Shown in pieces: positions 26,505 to 33,898 of a stretch of DNA of 36,816 nt. Within the stretch, counting starts at the first letter, position 1. Each line of letters opens with the position of its first letter. The notes beneath the pieces are model-generated. The model was not told where the DNA came from. It searched no databases and saw nothing but the letters and a program-made list of their open reading frames with translations. The position numbers and the translations under genes were made by a program. The DNA is from an uncultured Acidobacteriota bacterium (lineage in GTDB: Bacteria; Acidobacteriota; Thermoanaerobaculia; Gp7-AA8). The DNA is taken from positions 1 through 36,816 of the forward strand of contig CAMPKJ010000016.1 in assembly GCA_946887105.1 (NCBI GenBank), read 5' to 3'.

Positions 26505-27799
26505 CCCCGAAAATCGTGATCATCGGCGGCGGCCTGGCCGGCGCCAGCGCGGGACATCATCTCGCCGAATACGAACCGGCCCTCTTCGAAAAGGAACAGG
26601 CCATCGGCGGACTGTGCCGGTCGTTCCAGCAGGACGGATTCACGTTCGACTGCACCGGCCATCTGATCCATCTCAAGCATCAGTACACGAAGGACCTCAT
26701 CCACGGACTCCTGCCGAACGCGTTCGACACACACGAGCGATTGGCGGCCATCTATTCGAAGGAGACCACCACGCCGTATCCGTTCCAAGCGAATACGTAC
26801 GGCCTGCCGCCGGAGGTGGTCCGCGACTGCGTGATCGGCTTCGTCGAAAGCATGCAGCGCAGTCACAGCGATGCCGGCAATTTTCACGACTGGGTGGTGC
26901 GCACCTTCGGCACCGGCATCGCGCAGCACTTCATGCTTCCGTACAACGAGAAGTTCTGGAAGCAGGACCTGCACGGCATCACCTCCGACTGGGTGAGCTG
27001 GTCGATTCCCAAGCCCACGCTCGAAGAAGTGGTCAACGGCGCGCTCGGCCTGACCAACCGGGGGATGGGCTACAACCCGCGATTCATCTATCCGAAGAAC
27101 GGCGGCATCGATTGCCTTCCTCAGGCGCTGGCGCGCTCGATCCAAAATCTGCACACGAACGAGGCCGTGGTCTCGATCGATCCCGACCGCAAGTACGTGC
27201 GCATGACCAGCGGCCGCGAAGAGCCGTACGATTCGCTGGTCTCGACACTGCCGCTGCCGGTCCTGTACCGGATGCTGAAGAACGCGCCGGATTCACTGGT
27301 TTCAAGTGCGCAGCAACTGCATGCGGTCTCGGTGCTGAACCTCAACGTCGGCGTCAACCGGCCCGACATCAGCAACCAGCACTGGATTTATTTTCCGGAG
27401 AACCAGTACGTCTTCTCCCGCGTCGGATTCCCGATGAATTTCTCGAGATCGGTGGCGCCGGAGGGGACCAGCTCGATTTACATCGAGATCACGCACCTGC
27501 CCCACGAGAAACTGAACATCGACGAAGCCTTCGACCGCGCACTCGGCGATCTGCAGAAGTGCGGAATCCTCCGAAGCGACGACGAGATCCTCACCCGGCA
27601 CGTGCTCGACATCCAGTACGCCTATGTCGTGTTCGACGAGCACCGCCAGAAGCATCTGCAGAGTCTGATCGACTATCTCGAGTCGCGCGGCATCTTCACG
27701 GCCGGACGCTACGGCCGCTGGGACTATTACTCGATGGAAGATTCGATTCTGAGCGGCAAGGCCGCCGCCGAACGAATCGTGCAGACTCAGAGCCGCTGA
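26501..27799 (+). CDS. UGM / protoporphyrinogen oxidase-like flavoprotein (second copy)
   Basis: The 432-residue protein has the FAD motif IVIIGGGLAGASAGHHL, FEKEQAIGGLCRSFQQDGF, CTGHLIHLKH and MLPYNEKFWKQDL, and later LVSTLPLPVLYRML. These correspond block by block to the protein at 17695-18999, though identity is clearly partial. Both belong to the amine-oxidase fold group that includes UDP-galactopyranose mutase. Sitting directly after the PNPT gene (ATGA overlap), it probably modifies an NDP-sugar or lipid-linked sugar. It ends 13 bases inside the convergent FkbM gene. The exact reaction is unknown. Confidence 0.78.
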   Translation: MTPKIVIIGGGLAGASAGHHLAEYEPALFEKEQAIGGLCRSFQQDGFTFDCTGHLIHLKHQYTKDLIHGLLPNAFDTHERLAAIYSKETTTPYPFQANTYGLPPEVVRDCVIGFVESMQRSHSDAGNFHDWVVRTFGTGIAQHFMLPYNEKFWKQDLHGITSDWVSWSIPKPTLEEVVNGALGLTNRGMGYNPRFIYPKNGGIDCLPQALARSIQNLHTNEAVVSIDPDRKYVRMTSGREEPYDSLVSTLPLPVLYRMLKNAPDSLVSSAQQLHAVSVLNLNVGVNRPDISNQHWIYFPENQYVFSRVGFPMNFSRSVAPEGTSSIYIEITHLPHEKLNIDEAFDRALGDLQKCGILRSDDEILTRHVLDIQYAYVVFDEHRQKHLQSLIDYLESRGIFTAGRYGRWDYYSMEDSILSGKAAAERIVQTQSR

Positions 27800-28545
27800 A
27801 GACGCTCCACGTTGTAGCGGAACGTCCGGCGGAAGTCGTCCGGGATGAGCGCCGCGGAACTGGAGTTCTCGGAGTAAACGCAGCGGATCCGCCTCCAGAA
27901 CTGCGGCGCGATCGCGGCGATGATCTCCTGCTCCGTTCCCTCCACGTCGATCTTGAGGATGTCGATCTCGGAGTGTTTCGAGAGCACCCGTTCCAGCACG
28001 TCATTGATGGCCACGCATTCGACGTCGATGCGTTCCGTGTACGGCGCGGTGATCCCGCCGAATTTTCCGGTCGGCTCGACCCCGAAACTCACGATTCCGG
28101 ATCGGGCGCCAACGGCGGTCTGCGAGAGTTCGTAACGGCCGGCGTACGGCGCAGCGTTAGAGAGGAACGTCTCCACATTGCGAGCCACCGGCTCGTACGC
28201 ATAGACGAACGAGGTGGCGTTGCGCGTCAGGAAATACAACGTCGCGATCCCGAGATTCGCACCGATGTCGATAGCGACATTCAATCGCCGGCCGGCCCGG
28301 TAGTCGTTCCGGCAAAACACGCCGAAGAGCGTCGACAGATCGACCGGGCCATTGAGGTGAATCGCGACCGGTCCGGACGGCGTTCGCACGCGCACCGTGG
28401 AGCTGCGTAAGGATCGCGAGAAGATTTCATCGCGGATCAGCGGAAAGGGCGACTCCAGAATCCAGAGCGCGCGCAGCACCGCGAGATAGCTCTCCTTCTG
28501 TCGCAGAACCCACCAAAGGTTGCTGCCCTCGCGCTTCCCAATCAC
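27787..28545 (-). CDS. FkbM family methyltransferase
   Basis: FkbM-type enzymes O-methylate sugars or polyketides with SAM. The 252-residue product has VAIDIGANLGIATLYFL (90-106), YAYEPVARNVETFLSN and DILKIDVEGTEQEIIAA (195-211), the full family order. I prefer the GTG start at 28545 because TATCCT lies eight bases before it; the ATG at 28563 falls upstream of that box. It is a single-gene minus unit between two plus genes, convergent with the UGM-like gene and divergent from a GT4 gene. It likely methylates the glycan built by the cluster, but the position is unknown. Confidence 0.88.
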   Translation of the reverse strand: MIGKREGSNLWWVLRQKESYLAVLRALWILESPFPLIRDEIFSRSLRSSTVRVRTPSGPVAIHLNGPVDLSTLFGVFCRNDYRAGRRLNVAIDIGANLGIATLYFLTRNATSFVYAYEPVARNVETFLSNAAPYAGRYELSQTAVGARSGIVSFGVEPTGKFGGITAPYTERIDVECVAINDVLERVLSKHSEIDILKIDVEGTEQEIIAAIAPQFWRRIRCVYSENSSSAALIPDDFRRTFRYNVERLQRL

Positions 28546-28553
28546 GAAATCCG

Positions 28554-28563
28554 AGGATAGCAT
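28554..28563. promoter_or_regulatory. Overlapping divergent -10 boxes
   Basis: AGGATAGCAT holds TATCCT on minus (28554-28559, with TGC before it, eight bases from GTG 28545) and TAGCAT on plus (28558-28563, nine bases from GTG 28573). The two boxes share two bases, so both promoters cannot be open at once. Both transcripts would be essentially leaderless. Confidence 0.5.
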
Positions 28564-28572
28564 GCGGCCTCT

Positions 28573-29727
28573 GTGCAGGATCCTCGAGGCACTGTGCGCG
28601 TGATGCACGTCATTACGAGCCTCGGGCTCGGGGGGACGGAAACGGTGCTCCTCCGCCTGCTCGAGCGCACCACGAGCACCTGTGAAGTGGTCGTGCTGCA
28701 GCGCACCGGTATCGTCGGCGACGCCATCGAGCGGCTCGGCGTTCCGGTCCGATCCCTCGGACTGCACAGCCGCGTTCCCACTCCGCGCTCATTGTGGACG
28801 CTCGCACGATGGGCCCGCGCCTTCCGTCCGGACGTCGTGCAGACCTGGTTGTACGCCGCCGATCTCGCAGGAGGAGTGGCGGGCCTCGCCACCGGCGCGC
28901 CGGTGCTCTGGAACCTCCGCAACACGATGATCGACTCGCCCGGCCTGTCGTTCGGGACGCGCGCCGTCATTCGTCTCGCTGCCGCGACCTCGCGCATCAT
29001 TCCGGCGCGCATCGTCTGCGGCTCCGAGGCCGCGGCGGTTGCGCACGTTCGTGCCGGATACCCCGCGGCCAGGATCGTGGTGATTCCGAACGGCATCGAC
29101 ATCGCGCAATTCCGTCCGGACGAGCAGCACCGCGAAGCGGTGCGCGCCGAGCTCCGGCTGCCTTCCGATGCCGTCGTCATCGCGCTCATCGGACGATTCG
29201 ATCCGCTGAAGGATCACCGCAACTTCATCGACGCCGCCGCACGCGTGTCGCGGCATGCTCCGAATGCCGCGTTCGTGCTGGCCGGCGATGGAATCAGCAG
29301 CGACAACGACATGCTGATGTCGTGGATCCGAGACGCCGGCATCGGCAACGTCACCCATCTGCTCGGCCGGCGCATGGACGTGGCCCGGATCATGGCAGCG
29401 ACCGACGTCGCGGTTCTGTCCTCGCGGAGCGAAGGCTTTCCGAATGTCGTCGCCGAGGCGATGGCGTGTGGCGTGCCGTGCGTGGTGACCGATGTCGGCG
29501 ATGCCGCGGAAATCATCGGCGACACCGGCATCGTGGTGCCGCCGCGCGATGCGCAGGCTCTCGCCGACGGTTGCCTGCGTCTCATCGATGCCGGTCCCGA
29601 GGTCCGCCGCCAGTCAGGCGAACGAGCGCGCAACCGCATCGCCGAACGGTATTCGCTCGATGCGATGGTGGAACGCTACGACTCGCTTCACGCCGAGCTC
29701 GCGCGTGTCCGCTCCAACCAGGCCTGA
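28573..29727 (+). CDS. GT4 family glycosyltransferase
   Basis: The 384-residue GT-B enzyme has VMHVITSLGLGGTETVLLRL at the N-terminus, WLYAADLAGG, VIPNGIDIAQFRPD at the domain junction, and LIGRFDPLKDHRNF. The Glu-x7-Glu motif lies in SRSEGFPNVVAEAMACGVP. These are standard for retaining GT4 transferases acting in the cytoplasm. GTG 28573 stands nine bases after TAGCAT; GTG 28594 or ATG 28603 could also start translation, since homology begins near MHVIT. The last 40 bases overlap the convergent asparagine synthase-like gene. Its sugar donor is unknown. Confidence 0.9.
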   Translation: MQDPRGTVRVMHVITSLGLGGTETVLLRLLERTTSTCEVVVLQRTGIVGDAIERLGVPVRSLGLHSRVPTPRSLWTLARWARAFRPDVVQTWLYAADLAGGVAGLATGAPVLWNLRNTMIDSPGLSFGTRAVIRLAAATSRIIPARIVCGSEAAAVAHVRAGYPAARIVVIPNGIDIAQFRPDEQHREAVRAELRLPSDAVVIALIGRFDPLKDHRNFIDAAARVSRHAPNAAFVLAGDGISSDNDMLMSWIRDAGIGNVTHLLGRRMDVARIMAATDVAVLSSRSEGFPNVVAEAMACGVPCVVTDVGDAAEIIGDTGIVVPPRDAQALADGCLRLIDAGPEVRRQSGERARNRIAERYSLDAMVERYDSLHAELARVRSNQA

Positions 29728-31631
29728 AACATCAGCACGTTCCAGAGGTCGTGCTGCCATGCGCGACGTCCGTCCAGATGTTCCCGCCACCGCCTGCGCA
29801 CCGGCTCCGGATGAAGATAGCCCTCGCTCCGCAATCGCCGCTCATCCAGCAGCTCCTCGGCCCACGGCCGCAGAGCGCCACGCAGCCACCGATCGAGCGG
29901 AATGACGAATCCCGCCTTCGGCCGATCGACGAGCGCGGCCGGGACATGACGGTAGAGCAACGATCGCAGGATGCGCTTTCCCTCTCCTCGTCTCGTCTTC
30001 CAAGCCACCGGCAGCCGCCACGCGAACTCGATCACGCGCGGGTCGAGGAACGGCACGCGCGCTTCCAGACTGACGGCCATCGTGGCGCGATCGACCTTCG
30101 TCAGGATGTCGCCGGGCAGGTACGAGACCATGTCGGTGAACATCATTTGATGAACGACGCTCGCCAGGCGCGCCGTTTCCTCGGTCGATCGACGAGCCTC
30201 GCCCGCAATCGTCAGTTCTGACGCTCCCTGCCAGAACTGCATCAGGCTCGCGTACACGTCCCCGGCGTCTTCCGCGCGCATCACGCGGGCGAGCTTCAGA
30301 ATCTTCTCTCCCGCCAGACCGAGGCGCAGGCGTCGCGGAAGCACGCGCGAGGCGACGTCGAAGCTCGACTGCAACGCGCCGATGGAAAGCGTCTCGATCG
30401 AGCGCGCCGCGACATTGCGAATTCCGCGCGGGAGCTTCCGCAGGCGGCTCGACCAGAGAAGACCGGCGGCATAGCGGTTGTACCCGCCGAACAACTCATC
30501 GCCGGCATCGCCCGAAAGCGCGACCGTGACGCGTTTGCGCGCCAGTTGCGCGACGAGGTGCGTGGGAATGGCGGAGGAGTCGCCGCATGGCTCGTCATAG
30601 ATCGACGCCAGCCGCGGAACGACGCGCAGTGCGTCCTGCGCCGAGACATACAGCTCCGTGTGGCGCGTGCCGAGGTGCTGCGCGACCGCGCGGGCGTGCC
30701 CTGCTTCATTGAACGCCTGTTCGGCAAACCCGATCGCGAAGGTCTCGGTCGGCTGCGAATGAATCCGCTGCATCAGACTCACGATGAGCGAGGAATCGAT
30801 GCCTCCGGAGAGGAACGCGCCGAGGGGCACGTCGGCGATCATGCGCAGCCGGACGGAATCCGTCAGCAGCGTTTCCAATTCGCGCACGGCGTCTTCGAAC
30901 GATCCCTGATACGGGCTGGCCTCGCCGCGCTCGGCGATCTCGCGAATCGACCAGTAACGATGCTCGGTGGTGCGGTCGCCGCGGATCTCCAGGATCGTCG
31001 CCGGCGGAACCTTGCGAATGCACTGGTAGATCGAGTGCGGATGATTGATGTACCCGAACCGCAACAGGAGCGACAGCGCGCCGCGATCGATCGTGTCATC
31101 GAAGGCAGGGTGCGCGCGCAACGCCTCGAGCTCCGATCCGAACAGCAGCACGCCCTTGCACCAGCCGTAATACAGCGGCTTCTCGCCGAGCCGGTCGCGT
31201 CCGAGGTAAAGGATGCGATCGACGCGATCCCACAGCGCGAAGGCAAACATCCCGTTGAAGCGCGCCGTCGCCGCCGCTACGCCCCACGCCGCGAATGCGG
31301 CCAGCATCACCTCGGTATCGGAACGGCCCCGAAATCCGTAGCCCTTCGCCTCGAGCTCGGTGCGAAGCTCCGCGAAGTTGTAGATCTCACCGTTGAACAT
31401 CAGGACGTGCCGGCCGTCCGCTCCCTCCATCGGCTGATGGCCGAGCATCGACAGATCGAGGATCGAAAGGCGCCGGAAGGCGAAGCCCACCCCCGCGCCA
31501 TCATCGAGAAACTGACCTTCGTCATCCGGGCCGCGATGACGGATCGCGCCCGACATCGCCGTCAGCAGCGAAGGCCACGACGGACGCAGCGCGAAACCGT
31601 TCGCGTCGATGAAACCGGCCAGACCGCACAC
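29688..31631 (-). CDS. asnB: Glutamine-dependent asparagine synthase-like amidotransferase
   Basis: AsnB-type enzymes hydrolyse glutamine and use ATP to amidate a carboxylate. The 647-residue product begins M-Cys2-GLAGF, where Cys2 is the N-terminal nucleophile, so the GTG at 31631 must be the start. RHRGPDD (31-37) and NGEIYN (80-85) complete the glutaminase site. The PP-loop SGGIDSS (275-281) marks the synthetase domain, with ALSGDAGDELFGGYNRYAAG further on. In glycan clusters such proteins are often thought to amidate uronic acids rather than aspartate. It is a lone minus gene, overlapping the GT4 gene by 40 bases. GAGAAT lies six bases before the GTG and may be its -10 box. Confidence 0.92.
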   Translation of the reverse strand: MCGLAGFIDANGFALRPSWPSLLTAMSGAIRHRGPDDEGQFLDDGAGVGFAFRRLSILDLSMLGHQPMEGADGRHVLMFNGEIYNFAELRTELEAKGYGFRGRSDTEVMLAAFAAWGVAAATARFNGMFAFALWDRVDRILYLGRDRLGEKPLYYGWCKGVLLFGSELEALRAHPAFDDTIDRGALSLLLRFGYINHPHSIYQCIRKVPPATILEIRGDRTTEHRYWSIREIAERGEASPYQGSFEDAVRELETLLTDSVRLRMIADVPLGAFLSGGIDSSLIVSLMQRIHSQPTETFAIGFAEQAFNEAGHARAVAQHLGTRHTELYVSAQDALRVVPRLASIYDEPCGDSSAIPTHLVAQLARKRVTVALSGDAGDELFGGYNRYAAGLLWSSRLRKLPRGIRNVAARSIETLSIGALQSSFDVASRVLPRRLRLGLAGEKILKLARVMRAEDAGDVYASLMQFWQGASELTIAGEARRSTEETARLASVVHQMMFTDMVSYLPGDILTKVDRATMAVSLEARVPFLDPRVIEFAWRLPVAWKTRRGEGKRILRSLLYRHVPAALVDRPKAGFVIPLDRWLRGALRPWAEELLDERRLRSEGYLHPEPVRRRWREHLDGRRAWQHDLWNVLMFQAWLERTRASSA

Positions 31632-31637
31632 GGCCGC

Positions 31638-31643
31638 ATTCTC
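31638..31643 (-). promoter_or_regulatory. Possible -10 box of the asnB-like gene
   Basis: GAGAAT on the minus strand (4/6 to TATAAT) ends six bases before the GTG fixed by the Cys2 nucleophile. Since this start is secure, the close spacing is good evidence for a leaderless mRNA, though the hexamer is weak. Confidence 0.4.
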
Positions 31644-31694
31644 CCACGCGATCCGAACTTGACGGCGCCATCGCTACCGGTAACGATGACGCCA

Positions 31695-32825
31695 ATGGAA
31701 CCGATCAACGTATTCGCACCGACATTCCGCATCGAGGAGACCCTCGGCGAGATCCGGGAGTGCCTCGAAAAGGGGTGGACGGGGCTCGGGTTCAAGACCA
31801 TCGCCTTCGAGAAAGCGTGGAACGACTACACCGCGCTTCCGCACTCGCACTTCGTCGCTTCGGCGACGGCGGGACTGCACCTGGCGGTGCGCCTCCTCAA
31901 GGATCACCACGGCTGGAACGACGGCGACGAGATCATCACCACGCCGCTCACGTTCGTCTCCACCAATCACGCCATCCTGTACGAGCGGCTCCGCCCGGTG
32001 TTCGCCGACGTCGATGAATCCCTCTGCCTCGACCCCGCGTCCGTGGAGAGCCGGATTACGGACAAGACCCGCGCGGTGATGTTCGTCGGCATGGGCGGCA
32101 GCACCGGCCAACTGCGACCGATCGCAGAGCTCTGCCACCGGCGCGGGCTGACGCTCATCCTCGATGCCGCGCACATGGCGGGAACGCACTGGAAATCGGG
32201 CGCGCACGTCGGCCGCGAGGCGGCAGCGACGATCTTCAGTTTTCACGCGGTGAAGAACCTGCCCACCGCCGACGGCGGCATGGTGTGCATGAATTCCGCG
32301 GAGCTCGATGAGGCGGCGCGCAAGCTCTCGTGGATGGGCATCAACAAAGATACGTTTGCGCGCACCGGTCCAAGCGGCTCGTACAAATGGAAGTACGACG
32401 TCGAAACGGTCGGATTCAAATACCACGGCAACTCGATCATGGCCTCGATCGGACTGGTGGCGTTGAAGTATCTCGATCAGGACAACGCGTACCGCAGACA
32501 ACTGGCGGCCTGGTACGACGCACGTTTGAACGGCGTCGGCCACGTGCAGATCGTTCGGGTGCCGGACGATTGTGAACCGTCCAGACATCTGTACCAGATC
32601 CAGTCCGACCGGCGCGACGAGCTCCTGGCGGCGCTCGCCGCGGCGCAGATCTTCTGCGGCGTCCATTATGAAGACAACACGCGATACCGGATGTACGCAT
32701 ACGGAGCGGGAACGTGTCCGAACGCCGCGCGCGCCAGCGACCGGCTCATCTCGCTGCCCATGAGTCTGCGCATCGGCGAGCACGACGTCGATCGCATCTG
32801 TTCCGTCATCGCAGACTTCCGGTGA
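31695..32825 (+). CDS. DegT/DnrJ/EryC1 family sugar aminotransferase
   Basis: These PLP enzymes aminate keto-sugar nucleotides (or act as dehydratases) on the way to amino sugars. The 376-residue product has SATAGLHLAVRLL, DEIITTPLTFVSTNHAI, PVFADVDE, ILDAAHMAGTH and IFSFHAVKNLPTADGGM. Lys187 in that last motif is the expected PLP lysine. The C-terminal region with PSRHLYQIQ and ISLPMSLRIGEHDVDRI is also typical. ATG 31695 is preferred; an ATG at 31686 is equally readable. TAACGA at 31681-31686 is a weak possible -10 box. Its stop overlaps the next gene's ATG by one base (TGATG). It would add an amino sugar to the cluster's glycan; the substrate is unknown. Confidence 0.9.
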   Translation: MEPINVFAPTFRIEETLGEIRECLEKGWTGLGFKTIAFEKAWNDYTALPHSHFVASATAGLHLAVRLLKDHHGWNDGDEIITTPLTFVSTNHAILYERLRPVFADVDESLCLDPASVESRITDKTRAVMFVGMGGSTGQLRPIAELCHRRGLTLILDAAHMAGTHWKSGAHVGREAAATIFSFHAVKNLPTADGGMVCMNSAELDEAARKLSWMGINKDTFARTGPSGSYKWKYDVETVGFKYHGNSIMASIGLVALKYLDQDNAYRRQLAAWYDARLNGVGHVQIVRVPDDCEPSRHLYQIQSDRRDELLAALAAAQIFCGVHYEDNTRYRMYAYGAGTCPNAARASDRLISLPMSLRIGEHDVDRICSVIADFR

Positions 32826-33898
32826 TGCGCGTCGCGATTTTTCCGGCGCACGCGGAGAGCGCGGCCAGCTCGCGCATTCGTGCCTACACGCTTCTGCGAT
32901 CGCTGGCCGCGATCGGCTGCGAGACAGCTCTCGCGGATATCGATGGCGCGGACGTCGTGCTGGTCCAGAAACGGGTCTCGCCGGAATTACTCGACATCAT
33001 TGCGCGCGCCCGCGACAACGGCGCATTGATCGTCTATGACGTCGACGACATCGGCCGCGCGCTCTGGTACCACATCGCGCCGACGGCGCTGTTCCGCCTG
33101 CTGGGTCTGGTCGACGTGGTCATCACCGACACCGAGATGCACGCGGAGAGTCTCCGCCGCGACTACGGCATTGCCGCGGTGGAGATCGTCCCCGATGCCG
33201 TCGACTATGATCCCGTCGCGCCGGCGCGCCCTCCACTCTCCGACGGCAAATCGCTCCGTGTCCTGTGGTTCGGCAGTGCCTCGAACATCGCCCTGTTCGA
33301 GCGGGACCTGCCCGCGCTGCAATCGATCGAGGGCGTGCAGGTGGTCGGCCTGACCAATGCCCACAAGCTGAAAGCCCTTTCCGCCCGCCACCCGCGTGTA
33401 TCCTTTCTGCCGTGGGCGCGCGAAACGTTCGTCGAAGTCCTGCAGAGCTGCGACTTGACGGTCCTGTCTCACGACGGCAGCGCCGCCGATCTCGCCAAGA
33501 GCAATAACCGGATGATCGCCAGCATCACGTGGGGAGTTCCGGCGCTGGTCAGCCGCACGCCGGAATATGAGCGCACCGCTCGCGAGGCTCACATCGAGTA
33601 CGCGGTCTTCGGCGACGAGACGGAAATGGCGGGAGCGATCGAGCACCTGCGCAGCCCCGCCGCGCGCAACGCGTATCTCGACAGCGCGCAGCCCGAGATC
33701 TGGGACCGGTATTCGCCGCACGCGGTGGCGCGCCGTTTTCTCGACGTCGTGAATTCGTCGCAGCGACGCACCGGCGGCGTCCGGCCGGCGCGTTTTCTCC
33801 CGTGGCTGCGCCGGGCCTCGCGCGGCAAGGCCGCCTGGCCCGCCGTTTATGAGGCCATTCATCTCGCGCGGCGCCTGCGCGGCAAAGTGCCTTCATGA
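32825..33898 (+). CDS. Glycosyltransferase, GT-B fold (group 1-like)
   Basis: The 357-residue protein has ADVVLVQKRVSPELLDIIAR and VYDVDDIGRALWYH in the first half. LRVLWFGSASNIALF, the start of the donor domain, follows, and then LAKSNNRMIASITWGVPALV near the nucleotide-sugar site. This matches GT4/GT1-like transferases whose acceptor domain carries a YDxDD motif. It has no signal peptide or membrane helix. TGATG and ATGA overlaps tie it to the aminotransferase and flippase genes. A role in glycan extension in the cytoplasm is inferred. The classic Glu-x7-Glu is not clear, so the family placement is less firm than for the other two GT4 genes. Confidence 0.75.
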   Translation: MRVAIFPAHAESAASSRIRAYTLLRSLAAIGCETALADIDGADVVLVQKRVSPELLDIIARARDNGALIVYDVDDIGRALWYHIAPTALFRLLGLVDVVITDTEMHAESLRRDYGIAAVEIVPDAVDYDPVAPARPPLSDGKSLRVLWFGSASNIALFERDLPALQSIEGVQVVGLTNAHKLKALSARHPRVSFLPWARETFVEVLQSCDLTVLSHDGSAADLAKSNNRMIASITWGVPALVSRTPEYERTAREAHIEYAVFGDETEMAGAIEHLRSPAARNAYLDSAQPEIWDRYSPHAVARRFLDVVNSSQRRTGGVRPARFLPWLRRASRGKAAWPAVYEAIHLARRLRGKVPS

